Source: a bacterium | GTDB taxonomy: Bacteria > Planctomycetota > Planctomycetia > Pirellulales > Pirellulaceae | Assembly (NCBI GenBank): GCA_024743355.1 | Contig: JANSWS010000007.1 | Span: 1-54,300, forward strand | Reading direction: 5' to 3' | Length of the DNA stretch: 54,300 nucleotides | Shown: piece by piece, positions 9,951-18,314 of the stretch | Numbering within the stretch: position 1 is the first letter of the stretch | Layout: each line of letters opens with the position of its first letter | Translations under genes and position numbers: made by a program | The notes under the pieces: generated by a model | The model's database searches: none | What the model was told of the DNA's origin: nothing | Seen by the model: only the letters and a program-made list of their open reading frames with translations

Positions 9951-11190
9951 CGCCAGCAAGCAGCCATCCAAACGACGCTGGCTTTCGGCAATATTCAATG
10001 CTCTTTTGTGCGTGGCCATTCTGGCTGCCTCAGCGGCAGCGATTGTCGTGATTAACCAGACAGAGCCGACAGCGCAACAAATCAACACGACGCGCAAGTC
10101 GGCTGCTCTGGTGGACACTATTGAAGTGCGTCGTGGTGATTTCTCTCCCAAGTTGGTTGTTCTGGGAACGGTTCAGGCCGCTCAGCAAATTGTGCTGAGT
10201 CCTCGCGTGGGCGGGCAAGTCGTCGAGCTTTCCGAGGAGTTTGTTCCCGGTGGGATGGTCAGTCAGGGCGATCTTCTGTTGCGAATTGACCCGGCGGACT
10301 TTGAGAATGCCGTCTCCATTCGCGAGAGTGAACTGCAGCAGGCCGAGGCTTCGCTGGAAATCGAAGAAGGCCGGCAGAACTTGGCGGAGAAGGAACTTGC
10401 CCTGCTGGGAGAGTCTATTGATGAGACGAACAGAGCCTTGGTTTTGCGGCAGCCGCAATACGCATCCATCAAGGCGGAGGTGAGTGCGGCTAAGGCGGCC
10501 GTCCGCCGAGCCAAACTGGATTTCGAACGTTCCAGTATCCGTGCTCCCTTTGACGCCCAAATCCTGAGCCGCTCGGTGAACATCGGCTCTCAGGTGGCAC
10601 CGGGGGACGAACTTGGGCAGTTAGTTGGAATCGAGGAGTATTGGATCTTGGCAGCAGTCCCGGTACGCAGTCTGCGTTGGGTTCAGTTTCCAGAGAAGGG
10701 TGTTTCCGCTTCGCAGGTCTTGTTGAGAAATGCCGATGCATGGGGGCCAGGCGTGGAACGCGTTGCCCAGGTAACACGGATGATTGGTGCCTTGGATGAA
10801 CAGACCCGATTGGCTCGTGTACTGGTCACGGTTCCGGATCCCTTGGGAAGAAAATCAAATGCTCCTGCGCTCATTTTGGACACCTTAATGGAAGTGGAGA
10901 TCGAAGGTCGCTTGATTGAAAACGTGGTGCGCCTGAGTCGGGATTACATCCGAGATCGGGATACGGCTTGGGTGATGAAGGACGGAAAGCTGGAAATACG
11001 CGAGTGTGAGATTGTATTTCGCGACGCGGAGTACGCCTATGTGAGCCAAGGCCTCGAGGATGGCGAGGAAGTGGTGATTACAACACTGGCCACCGTGGCG
11101 GACGGAGTTGGTCTGCGTAAAGTGGACGAGGCCAATAGGATGGACTCGCCTTCGTCCGAGCCACCATCGTCGGAGGCTTCGGGGGATTGA
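9943..11190 (+). CDS. RND efflux periplasmic adaptor (HlyD/MFP family)
   Basis: A 415-residue membrane fusion protein that would bridge the inner-membrane pump and the outer-membrane channel. It begins with a membrane anchor (residues about 17-36, S-A-I-F-N-A-L-L-C). Then come the first beta-barrel/lipoyl half ([11 protein letters not shown]), an alpha-helical hairpin rich in E, Q and A (about residues 120-180), the second lipoyl half ([19 protein letters not shown]), and the C-terminal beta-barrel and membrane-proximal domains. The ATG at 9943 overlaps the preceding stop (ATGAATGA); a TTG at 9934 is possible but less likely. The stop codon TGA at 11188 overlaps the TTG start of the pump gene, which indicates translational coupling. 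Confidence 0.92.
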   Translation: MNDASKQPSKRRWLSAIFNALLCVAILAASAAAIVVINQTEPTAQQINTTRKSAALVDTIEVRRGDFSPKLVVLGTVQAAQQIVLSPRVGGQVVELSEEFVPGGMVSQGDLLLRIDPADFENAVSIRESELQQAEASLEIEEGRQNLAEKELALLGESIDETNRALVLRQPQYASIKAEVSAAKAAVRRAKLDFERSSIRAPFDAQILSRSVNIGSQVAPGDELGQLVGIEEYWILAAVPVRSLRWVQFPEKGVSASQVLLRNADAWGPGVERVAQVTRMIGALDEQTRLARVLVTVPDPLGRKSNAPALILDTLMEVEIEGRLIENVVRLSRDYIRDRDTAWVMKDGKLEIRECEIVFRDAEYAYVSQGLEDGEEVVITTLATVADGVGLRKVDEANRMDSPSSEPPSSEASGD

Positions 11191-14100
11191 GCGCGAATCA
11201 GGAAAATATACCGACAGCCCTGGGGCCCATCGCATGGATGGCTCGCAATTCTATTGCCGCCAACTTGTTGATGTTCATCCTGCTGGGCGGAGGTCTGTGG
11301 TCGGCCGCAGTCATCCAGAAGGAAGTCTTTCCCGAATCTCAACTGGATGTCGTTGAGATCCAAGTTGGCTATCCCGGTGCCTCTCCATCGGAAGTTGAGC
11401 AAGGCATTCTCCGGCCTATCGAAGGTGCGGTGCGTGGGGTAGACGGGATACAGCGGATCGTCAGTCAAGCACGCGAAGGTCGTGGCGAAGTGCTGATTGA
11501 ACTGGTTGCCGGTCAGAATCGGATGAAGGCCTTCCAGGACATCGATCAGGCTGTTGGTAGAATTCGTACCTTTCCCGAGCAGATCGAGCAGCCCGAAGTC
11601 CGCTTGCAGTCCGAGCAACGCGAAGTCATGCAAGTGTCGATCTACGGACCGATCGATGTTTGGGCGCTCCGCAAACTGGCCGAGCAGCTTCGGGATACGC
11701 TGCTGGCCAACGAGCAGATTACCCAAGTCGAGTTGCGTCGCGTTCCCCAGTACGTGACACATGTGGAAATTCCACGGCAGCGACTAAGGGAATATGGGCT
11801 TACGCTAGCCGAGGTTGCTGACATCATCCGCTCTTCCAGCCAGGATGTTCCGGCCGGCTCCGTACAGACGACTGCGGGTGAAATATTGCTCCGCGTTAAG
11901 GCCCGCAAGCAGTGGGCCGACGAATTTGCCAAGATCGAGATCGTGGCGGGGCGAGATGGACCATTGGTTACGCTGGGCGATTTGGCCGACATTCGAGATG
12001 GTTTTGAGGAAGTCGGTTTTCATTCTCAGTTCAGCCAAACACCTTCGGTTGAACTGGACATCTTTCGCGTTGGCTCGCAATCGCCGATAGATATCGCGAA
12101 TGTTGTCGAGACAACCATGCGTGAGTTTGAAAGTGTGCTGCCGCCAGGCGTTAAGTGGCGGATCGACCGCAACAACGCGGAGGAGTTTCGGCGTCGCCTG
12201 TATCTGGTCATGGAGAACGCAGCCATGGCCGTAGTCATTGTGCTGGTGATCTTGGCGATGTTTCTGGAGATCCGCCTGGCATTTTGGGTGATGATGGGCA
12301 TGGTGGTGTCCTTCATTGGCGGACTGCTGCTTTTGCCTTTGGCTGGCGTCAGCATCAACATGATTTCGCTGTTCGGTTTCCTGGTCGTGTTGGGAATCGT
12401 CGTGGATGATGCGGTGGTTGTAGGTGAGAACGTTTATGAAAAGCGACAGCAGACGAAGGATTTCGAAGAGGCTGCGGTAGACGGAACTCGTGAAGTTGCC
12501 GCGCCGGTTGTGTTTAGCATTCTGACCAACATCGTGGCCTTTGTGCCGTTGATGTTCATTCCGGGAGAGACGGGAAAGTTCTGGGCCCCGTTACCGGTGG
12601 TCGTCATTATCGTGCTGTCTCTGTCGCTGGTTGAATCGCTGTTTATCTTGCCAGCGCACCTGGCGCACACTCGGCAAGGTGGCCAGAAGCGGGGCATCGG
12701 AGGACGCTTGCACCAATGGCAGCAAGCTTTCAGCACAGCTTTCAACCGCTGTGTGGATATTTTCTATCGTCCAATACTGCAGCTATGCCTGCGGTTTCGA
12801 TATATCACCGCCACGGCGGCGCTGGGGCTGTTTCTTGTGGTGGGAGGCTATGCCACCAGTGCTCATATGGGCATGATTCTGATGCCCGAAGTGTCCGCCG
12901 ATGAAATCGAAGCTGGAGTGCGCATGCCGGTCGGCACTACGCAGGATCAGTCGGCCGAGATTGCGCGCGTCGTCACCGAAGCCAGCCTGCGGATGTTCGA
13001 GGAACACAATCTGTATGAGGTTGCCGAGGGCATCAAGACCAACGTGCGTGGGCAGGATTTTATCGACGTCGAAATCGTCCTGAAACCGCCAGATCAGCGC
13101 GATATGACCGCCAATGAAGTAATTGAATTGTGGCGGGACTCGATTGGCGATTTGCCGGGAGTCGACCAGGTGACTTTCGAAGCTGAGCGTGGACCTGGCG
13201 GTTACCGTCGCGATATCAGTATTTCATTCAGCCACAGCGACACTGGCGTTCTTGAGAATGCCGCCCAAGCCTTTGTGGAACGTGTCGAGCGCTTCGCCAA
13301 TGTGAGGGACGTCAGTGACAACAACAACAAAGGGAAGGCCCAGTACGATTTTCGCCTGCGTCCCGAAGGCCGCGCGCTGGGGCTGACCGATGAAGGTTTG
13401 GGCGAACAGCTTCGAGGAGCTTTCTTTGGGTCGCTCGCGCTGCGACTACTGCGCGGCACCAACGAAATCGAGGTGCGTGTCAAGCTGCCGGAAGAACAGC
13501 GCGAGGACATTCACCATCTGGAAGATCTGATTATCCGAACTCCAAGCGGGGCGGAAGTGCCACTAATGGATGTGGCGGAAGTGCAAAAGGATATTGCCTT
13601 CTCAGGTATCAACCGACGCGACGGTCGGCGGGCGATCAATATCTCGATGGACATCGAACCCAAACGAGCGATCACGCAAGTCATCAACGCGCTGCAGACG
13701 GAAGCTCTGCCTCAGCTGAGGCGTGACTATCCGGGCATTACCTGGAGTTTCGAAGGCAGTGACGCGGAGATGAGACGGGCTACATCCTCGTTGTGGGGGT
13801 CCTTTGGACTGGCGCTGGCCGTGATCTACTCCCTGTTGGCGATCGCATTTCGAGGCTACATACAGCCGCTAATCGTGCTAGTTGCGATTCCGTTTGGGAT
13901 CGTCGGTGCTGTGCTGGGACATATCTGGCTGGGTTATGACATCTCGTTAGTGAGTCTGATGGGTGTGATCGCTCTGTCAGGCGTGGTGATCAACGACTCA
14001 CTCATTATGATCGACTACGCAAATCGGCGACGCGTCGATAGCTCGGCCTTGGAGGCAATCACGCAAGCTGGAATTCGGCGTTTTCGTCCCATTCTGCTGA

Positions 14101-14294
14101 CGACCTTGACCACCTTTGGTGGCCTGATGCCGCTCATTTTTGAGAAATCGTTGCAGGCACAGTACATCATCCCCATGGCCATTTCGTTGGGATTCGGCAT
14201 TCTGTTTTCGACCGCCATTATTCTCGTGCTGGTACCCTGCTTGTATCTCATTCTCGAGGATTTATTGGCTCTGTTTGCTCCCAAAGCGGAGTGA
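11187..14294 (+). CDS. RND efflux pump, inner-membrane transporter
   Basis: A 1035-residue resistance-nodulation-division transporter, the usual length for the AcrB/HAE1 type, driven by the proton gradient. The start used is TTG 11187 overlapping the adaptor stop; an ATG at 11235 is the alternative, but it would remove only the cytoplasmic leader. Transmembrane segment 1 follows (N-L-L-M-F-I-L-L). A large periplasmic loop then leads to TM2-6 with the essential acidic pair in [13 protein letters not shown]. The second half repeats the pattern, with [18 protein letters not shown] in the equivalent position of TM10. The protein could export hydrophobic compounds or bile-like agents; its substrate cannot be read from the sequence. 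Confidence 0.93.
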   Translation: MSANQENIPTALGPIAWMARNSIAANLLMFILLGGGLWSAAVIQKEVFPESQLDVVEIQVGYPGASPSEVEQGILRPIEGAVRGVDGIQRIVSQAREGRGEVLIELVAGQNRMKAFQDIDQAVGRIRTFPEQIEQPEVRLQSEQREVMQVSIYGPIDVWALRKLAEQLRDTLLANEQITQVELRRVPQYVTHVEIPRQRLREYGLTLAEVADIIRSSSQDVPAGSVQTTAGEILLRVKARKQWADEFAKIEIVAGRDGPLVTLGDLADIRDGFEEVGFHSQFSQTPSVELDIFRVGSQSPIDIANVVETTMREFESVLPPGVKWRIDRNNAEEFRRRLYLVMENAAMAVVIVLVILAMFLEIRLAFWVMMGMVVSFIGGLLLLPLAGVSINMISLFGFLVVLGIVVDDAVVVGENVYEKRQQTKDFEEAAVDGTREVAAPVVFSILTNIVAFVPLMFIPGETGKFWAPLPVVVIIVLSLSLVESLFILPAHLAHTRQGGQKRGIGGRLHQWQQAFSTAFNRCVDIFYRPILQLCLRFRYITATAALGLFLVVGGYATSAHMGMILMPEVSADEIEAGVRMPVGTTQDQSAEIARVVTEASLRMFEEHNLYEVAEGIKTNVRGQDFIDVEIVLKPPDQRDMTANEVIELWRDSIGDLPGVDQVTFEAERGPGGYRRDISISFSHSDTGVLENAAQAFVERVERFANVRDVSDNNNKGKAQYDFRLRPEGRALGLTDEGLGEQLRGAFFGSLALRLLRGTNEIEVRVKLPEEQREDIHHLEDLIIRTPSGAEVPLMDVAEVQKDIAFSGINRRDGRRAINISMDIEPKRAITQVINALQTEALPQLRRDYPGITWSFEGSDAEMRRATSSLWGSFGLALAVIYSLLAIAFRGYIQPLIVLVAIPFGIVGAVLGHIWLGYDISLVSLMGVIALSGVVINDSLIMIDYANRRRVDSSALEAITQAGIRRFRPILLTTLTTFGGLMPLIFEKSLQAQYIIPMAISLGFGILFSTAIILVLVPCLYLILEDLLALFAPKAE

Positions 14295-14523
14295 TGAGAA
14301 GTTGCGGGTAACTCCTGCTCGCACGCTGCCCCTTCCGCTATGAGGTCGTGTGGATTTTAGGTTGTTTACTCAAGAGTCGTTGGGACAAACTGATACTCGA
14401 GCAAAACGCGGCCTTTATTGCGATGCACTTCTTTGGCGGGTCCAGTCACATCGCTTGTAATCGCGGAAGATGGGTCAAAAAGTGGATGTATAGCAGACTC
14501 CTTGCAGTCAGAGACAACATCGC

Positions 14524-14661
14524 AAACAGAGTAAGCAAACCGGTCTGTTTTCTCGGTTTTCTCCTGTCCATTAACGAGCCTGCTAACAAGCTGTCTGTGG
14601 AATAATTAGTAGACGCCAGCTTTGCCATGTATTCTTTCCCAGTCGGACTTGCGTGGTACAA
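14524..14661 (+). repeat. Dispersed intergenic repeat, family 1, copy A
   Basis: One of three related 138-139 bp elements in the window (others at 22199-22336 and 29109-29247). It begins with a stem AAACAGA (14524-14530) pairing with TCTGTTT (14544-14550) around a 13-base loop, followed by a T/C-rich run (TCTCGGTTTTCTCCTG). It continues with the shared blocks ACAAGCTGTCT and AGCTTTGC and ends with CTTGCGTGGTACAA. It lies 230 bases downstream of the RND pump gene and in the same orientation. The remainder of the 14295-14935 spacer shows no gene; the short open frames in it match no family. Confidence 0.85.
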
Positions 14662-14935
14662 AGAGCCCTTTGGAGAATCTCGAGCGAGCAGAGAGGATTC
14701 TTCGACATCCTCGTGACCCCTCTCTGGCCGCTCTGACGTCCGACTGTCCACGACCAACGCTGCGCGTCGGTGCCTGGAACCTGCTGCGCAGGAGGGGAGA
14801 GTAGGTTTGTTGCAGCTACGGTTGTGGAACGCCAATTAACGACCATGGATGTGTCGTGTTGCGAAAGCAATGAAATCAACAGCCCGCTGGCCGTCCGGAC
14901 GCAACTGGCCCTGAAAACCCGATGGAGACGCCATA

Positions 14936-16138
14936 TTGTTTACAAGTCACTTGGAATGCCCCAAATGTTCCGCCAGCTATGATTCCGAGCAGCCGCATCA
15001 ATTGTGCGTCTGCGGTAGTCCCTTGCTTGTGCGGTATGACCTGGAAAGAGTTGGGGCGCGGATGCGTAAAGAGCAAGTGGCATGCCGCTCTCCGGACCTG
15101 TGGCGTTACCGCGAGTTGCTACCCGTCATCGACGACAGGAATATTGTCACGATGGGAGAGGGAATGACACCCTTATTAAAGCTCGAGAGACTGGGCCGGC
15201 AGCTTGGAATGACGCAGTTGTATCTGAAGGACGAAGGTGTCATTCCGACGGGCAGTTTCAAAGCGCGCGGTGCTACCGTGGGAGTCTCGCGGGCGAAGGA
15301 ACTAGGCGTTAAGACCCTGGCCATGCCAACTAATGGTAACGCGGGCGGAGCGTGGGCGCTTTACTGTGCCAAGGCAGGCATCCGGGCCCATATCGTCATG
15401 CCCAAAGATGCGCCTGTGATCCCACGCAGCGAATGTGCCATAGCCGGTGTTTCCCTCTCACTGGTCAACGGACTTATCAGCGATGCTGGCACAATCGTCG
15501 CTCAGGCGGTGCGTGAGTATCAATGGTATGATGCCAGCACTTTGAAAGAGCCGTATCGGATTGAAGGCAAGAAAACGATGGGGCTTGAGTTGGCCGAGCA
15601 ATTCGGCTGGGAGCTGCCGGATGTGATCCTCTACCCAACCGGCGGCGGCGTGGGATTGATCGGCATCTACAAGGCCCTGACGGAGCTGAAGCAAATCGGT
15701 TGGGTTCAAGGTGAGCTTCCGCGTTTGGTTGCCGTGCAAGCTAGCGGCTGCGCCCCCATCGTTCGTGCCTGGGAAGCCCAGGCACGCGAATCCGAATTTT
15801 GGGAGAACGCTCGGACCTGCGCCTTTGGGATTACAGTACCCAAGGCAATCGGCGATTTTTTGGTGTTGGATGCGGTCTATGCAACCCAAGGCTGTGCGGT
15901 AGCGGTCGACGACGACGATACTCTAGCTGCTGAAGCTCGGCTGGCTTCGGTCGAAGGCGCTTTTGTGTGTCCCGAAGGCGCAGCTTGCATGGCGGCCATC
16001 GAAAAGCTGTTAGCACAAGGCTGGTTGAACCCTGACGAACGCGTAGTCTTGCTCAATACCGGCTGCGGCATCAAGTATCCAGAAACCGTGCGCTGCGATC
16101 CGCCCGTTCTCGAGCCAGGCGATAGGCTGCTCGCGTAA
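14936..16138 (+). CDS. thrC: Threonine synthase (PLP-dependent fold type II)
   Basis: A 400-residue PLP enzyme that would convert O-phosphohomoserine to threonine. The start is TTG 14936, supported by a GGAGA ribosome binding site at 14924-14928 and by the N-terminal zinc-ribbon-like region C-P-K-C ... C-V-C-G found in this threonine synthase group (residues 8-26). The PLP lysine is Lys109 in P-T-G-S-F-K-A-R-G. The glycine-rich phosphate-binding loop is in Y-P-T-G-G-G-V-G-L-I-G, and the family motif T-N-G-N-A-G-G-A-W-A is present. No homoserine kinase or homoserine dehydrogenase is adjacent, so the pathway assignment relies on family similarity. A different fold-type-II lyase is possible, but the zinc ribbon and overall length favour threonine synthase. 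Confidence 0.82.
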   Translation: MFTSHLECPKCSASYDSEQPHQLCVCGSPLLVRYDLERVGARMRKEQVACRSPDLWRYRELLPVIDDRNIVTMGEGMTPLLKLERLGRQLGMTQLYLKDEGVIPTGSFKARGATVGVSRAKELGVKTLAMPTNGNAGGAWALYCAKAGIRAHIVMPKDAPVIPRSECAIAGVSLSLVNGLISDAGTIVAQAVREYQWYDASTLKEPYRIEGKKTMGLELAEQFGWELPDVILYPTGGGVGLIGIYKALTELKQIGWVQGELPRLVAVQASGCAPIVRAWEAQARESEFWENARTCAFGITVPKAIGDFLVLDAVYATQGCAVAVDDDDTLAAEARLASVEGAFVCPEGAACMAAIEKLLAQGWLNPDERVVLLNTGCGIKYPETVRCDPPVLEPGDRLLA

Positions 16139-16217
16139 CGCGTTTTGGGGATTCCGGTTGGCTGCTCCTAAGCGACTTGGTACAGATCAACGAGGTGATT
16201 TGTCTTACGGGTTGCAT

Positions 16218-16391
16218 GGGGCAGAGAAGCAGGGGCAGGCAGAGAAGCAGGGGCAGGGCAGAGAAGCAGGGGGCAGAGAAGCAGGGGGCAGAGAAGCAGG
16301 GGCAGCAGAGAAGCAGGGGCAGAGCACGCCGCCGGGGCAAAGAGCAGAGAAGCGGGGGCAGCAGAGAAGCGGGGGCAGAGCACGCCGACGG
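16218..16391 (+). repeat. G-rich tandem array upstream of the transposase
   Basis: About ten imperfect units of 14-20 bases, most reading GGGGCAGAGAAGCA or GGGGGCAGCAGAGAAGC on the plus strand. Two units are distinctive and end in GGGGCAGAGCACGCCG (around 16327-16338 and 16371-16387). Each unit carries a run of four or five G, so the strand could form G-quadruplexes. The 13-mer GGGGGCAGAGCAC at 16371-16383 is present in inverted orientation three times in the array at 17841-17998 on the other side of the transposase gene. Confidence 0.9.
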
Positions 16392-16473
16392 AAATTCTCT
16401 CAAAAAGACGAGGTAGGGTGTAAGGATCTGTCTTCTTCGCCGTCTTACTTGCACATTCACAGCATGTTTTGAC

Positions 16474-16478
16474 GGAGG
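16474..16478 (+). promoter_or_regulatory. Ribosome binding site deciding the transposase start
   Basis: GGAGG ends five bases before the ATG at 16484. This favours that ATG over the TTG at 16469, which would start inside the preceding sequence and place this element within its own coding region. Confidence 0.7.
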
Positions 16479-16483
16479 ATGAA

Positions 16484-17563
16484 ATGGCAAAGCTGCCCAG
16501 GCAAGACGTTTTCTCGCCCGATGAAATCGCATGTGTACACGTCATGAATCGAACTGTCAGACGTTGTTTCCTGATGGGTGATGACCCAATCTCAGGTAAA
16601 AACTTCGATCACCGAAAACTGTGGATGGATCAGAAGCTGGAGCTGCATGCGGCCAACTTTGGCATTGATCTGCTCGGCCAAGCGATTCTTTCCAACCACT
16701 TTCATTTAGTACTCCGTTCAAGACCGGACGTGGTGGCAACTTGGAAGGACCAAGAAGTCGCAAAGCGTTGGTTGAGGCTCTGCCCACAACGAAAGCACGC
16801 CGATGGATCGCCCAAAAAGCCAACCAGGGCTGAGATCAAGTCCATTACTGGCGATCCAGAGAAACTTCGAGAGATTCGCAGTCGGTTGAGCGATATTTCG
16901 TGGTGGATGCGACTGTTGTGCCAGTATGTGGCCCAGCGAGCGAATCGCGATACGGAGGAAACGGGGAAATTTTGGCAGGATCGCTTTCGCGCCGTCCGCT
17001 TGCTGGATGCCTCCGCGCTGCTAGCCTGCGTTGCCTATGTGGACCTGAACCCCATTCGAGCGGAGCTTGCAGCTACGCTCGAGGAAAGCGATTTTACCTC
17101 GGCTCAAAAAAGGCTCGAAGCTCTTTTGCTGCAAACAGTTGCATCCAAGCAAGCTACCGAGCCAAGTCCCGCTAACGCCAATCCTTCGCCGGACCGGAGT
17201 TTGGCACCGGTTCACAACGATGAACAAGCGGCTGAAATTGGCCCTTGTGCAAGTCAATCGGGCACACGTTGCAGTGACAAGGGCTTCCTGAACCTGACCG
17301 CCGCAGAATACTTGCAATTGTTAGACTGGACGGCCCGCAAGGTGGTGGCGGGCAAAAGCGGTTCAACGCCGGTCGATGCCCCGCCCTTGTTGGAGCGGGT
17401 TGGCTTGAAGACAGCGAGTTGGCTGGCGTTGGTCAGCGATTTCGGCCGGCTGTTTCACAATGTAGCCGGCCAGCCCCAGGAAATTGCCAGAACACGATCC
17501 CGCTGTACGCAACGCCGTTTTCGGGTTCGGGAAAAGGTCCTGCAAGCATTTGCCGCGACATGA
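16484..17563 (+). CDS. Y1 transposase, REP-associated (RAYT-like) / IS200-like
   Basis: A 359-residue HUH single-strand transposase. The two-histidine motif N-H-F-H-L-V-L is at residues 71-77 (His72, His74), and the catalytic tyrosine is most likely Tyr148 in L-L-C-Q-Y-V-A-Q-R. The conserved stretch G-K-F-W-Q-D-R-F-R-A and Y-V-D-L-N-P-I-R-A-E-L-A is diagnostic of the Y1/RAYT group. A long C-terminal region (L-N-L-T-A-A-E-Y-L-Q-L-L-D-W-T and W-L-A-L-V-S-D-F-G-R-L-F-H) is shared with a planctomycete subgroup, which makes the protein longer than the ~150-residue classical IS200 transposase. The gene lies between two repeat arrays inverted relative to each other. The frame is intact with no stops, so the protein may be active. 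RAYTs are thought to mobilise REP-type palindromes in trans. Confidence 0.85.
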   Translation: MAKLPRQDVFSPDEIACVHVMNRTVRRCFLMGDDPISGKNFDHRKLWMDQKLELHAANFGIDLLGQAILSNHFHLVLRSRPDVVATWKDQEVAKRWLRLCPQRKHADGSPKKPTRAEIKSITGDPEKLREIRSRLSDISWWMRLLCQYVAQRANRDTEETGKFWQDRFRAVRLLDASALLACVAYVDLNPIRAELAATLEESDFTSAQKRLEALLLQTVASKQATEPSPANANPSPDRSLAPVHNDEQAAEIGPCASQSGTRCSDKGFLNLTAAEYLQLLDWTARKVVAGKSGSTPVDAPPLLERVGLKTASWLALVSDFGRLFHNVAGQPQEIARTRSRCTQRRFRVREKVLQAFAAT

Positions 17564-17840
17564 ACGGCCGATGCCGTTCTTCATTTGGCAAGCGCACATC
17601 CGTAGTCCGTATGGCTTCGGTCAAGTCTTCTTTCGCGATTGTCTACCTTCGTCGGCAATACATCTTCTTTCGCGCGTAAGGCAATTTGCGATGCTTAAGC
17701 TGGGTAACTTCATCGGTCGTTGAATCCCAGTATTTGCCTGCGGTCGCGCGTCTCTGCGGATCGGCCAGCTAGGTGCGCATTCTTCCAAGCCGAGCACATC
17801 TCCGCTCGCCGCCCGACGCGGCCTCGACCTCCCTTTTATA

Positions 17841-17998
17841 CCCCTGCTTCAAAGTGCTCTGCCCCCTGCGGTCCCTGCTTCAAAGTGCTCTGCCCCCTGC
17901 GGTCTGCCTGCTTCAAAGTGCTCTGCCCCCTGCGGTCCTGCCCCCTGCGGTCCTGCCCCCTGCGGTCCTGCCCCCTGCGGTCTGGGTCCCCTGAGGTC
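17841..17998 (-). repeat. C-rich tandem array downstream of the transposase
   Basis: The array has two nested periods. Three units of about 31-33 bases (17842-17872, 17873-17903, then a third with a two-base insertion up to about 17936) each contain CTTCAAAGTGCTCTG and CCCCCTGCGGT. They are followed by three to four 15-base units CCTGCCCCCTGCGGT. The 13-mer GTGCTCTGCCCCC occurs at 17854-17866, 17885-17897 and 17918-17930; it is the reverse complement of the core in the upstream array. There are no unique spacers, so this is not a CRISPR. The rest of the spacer, 17564-17840 and 17999-18314, shows no gene. Confidence 0.9.
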
Positions 17999-18314
17999 TT
18001 AACGCGTGTTTCGCAATTGAATGGCAGATAGAAACGCATGGGATAGCCAGGTAGTGCAAATCGGCAAGGGACTCGCGCAGGTGTAGTCCACGACCATCGT
18101 ATCCGTACAAGGATTGTCATCGCCCGCTTTGCCATATTTTGGCAGAAAGCAAATCGAATCCGACAATTACCAAGCTGGAGTTGCTAAAATCAAAGCTCCG
18201 CGTCCGCTCGCTAGGAGCGTCCCACCTCGGCCCAATCTCAAACTCCCCACCCGCGCGATTCAAAGGCGAATTGTTGTGAGGACATCGAGTGCTTTCAATC
18301 ATCCAACCAAGCCG

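Larger units (their letters stand above)
16218..17998 (+). mobile_element. Candidate RAYT-repeat unit: transposase with inverted flanking arrays
   Basis: The transposase gene and its two arrays are treated as one unit because the arrays share the core GGGGGCAGAGCAC in opposite orientation on the two sides, which is the arrangement expected if the enzyme recognises single-stranded ends of this sequence. No target-site duplication is visible, as expected for Y1 enzymes. The exact ends are uncertain; I place them at the outer limits of the arrays. Confidence 0.55.

Noticed and set aside
14295-14935. A short gene between the RND pump and threonine synthase
   Set aside because: The candidate frames run through the family 1 repeat and have no conserved sequence.
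16071-16545. Minus-strand frames with L-L-C-P and C-F-S-A repeats
   Set aside because: They are translations of the G-rich tandem array and are not proteins.
17841-17998. Possible CRISPR array
   Set aside because: The units are direct low-complexity repeats of 31-33 and 15 bases with no unique spacers, and no cas gene is present.
17720-18135. Frames on both strands through the downstream array
   Set aside because: They only translate the repeat units; the repetitive peptide pattern follows the DNA period.
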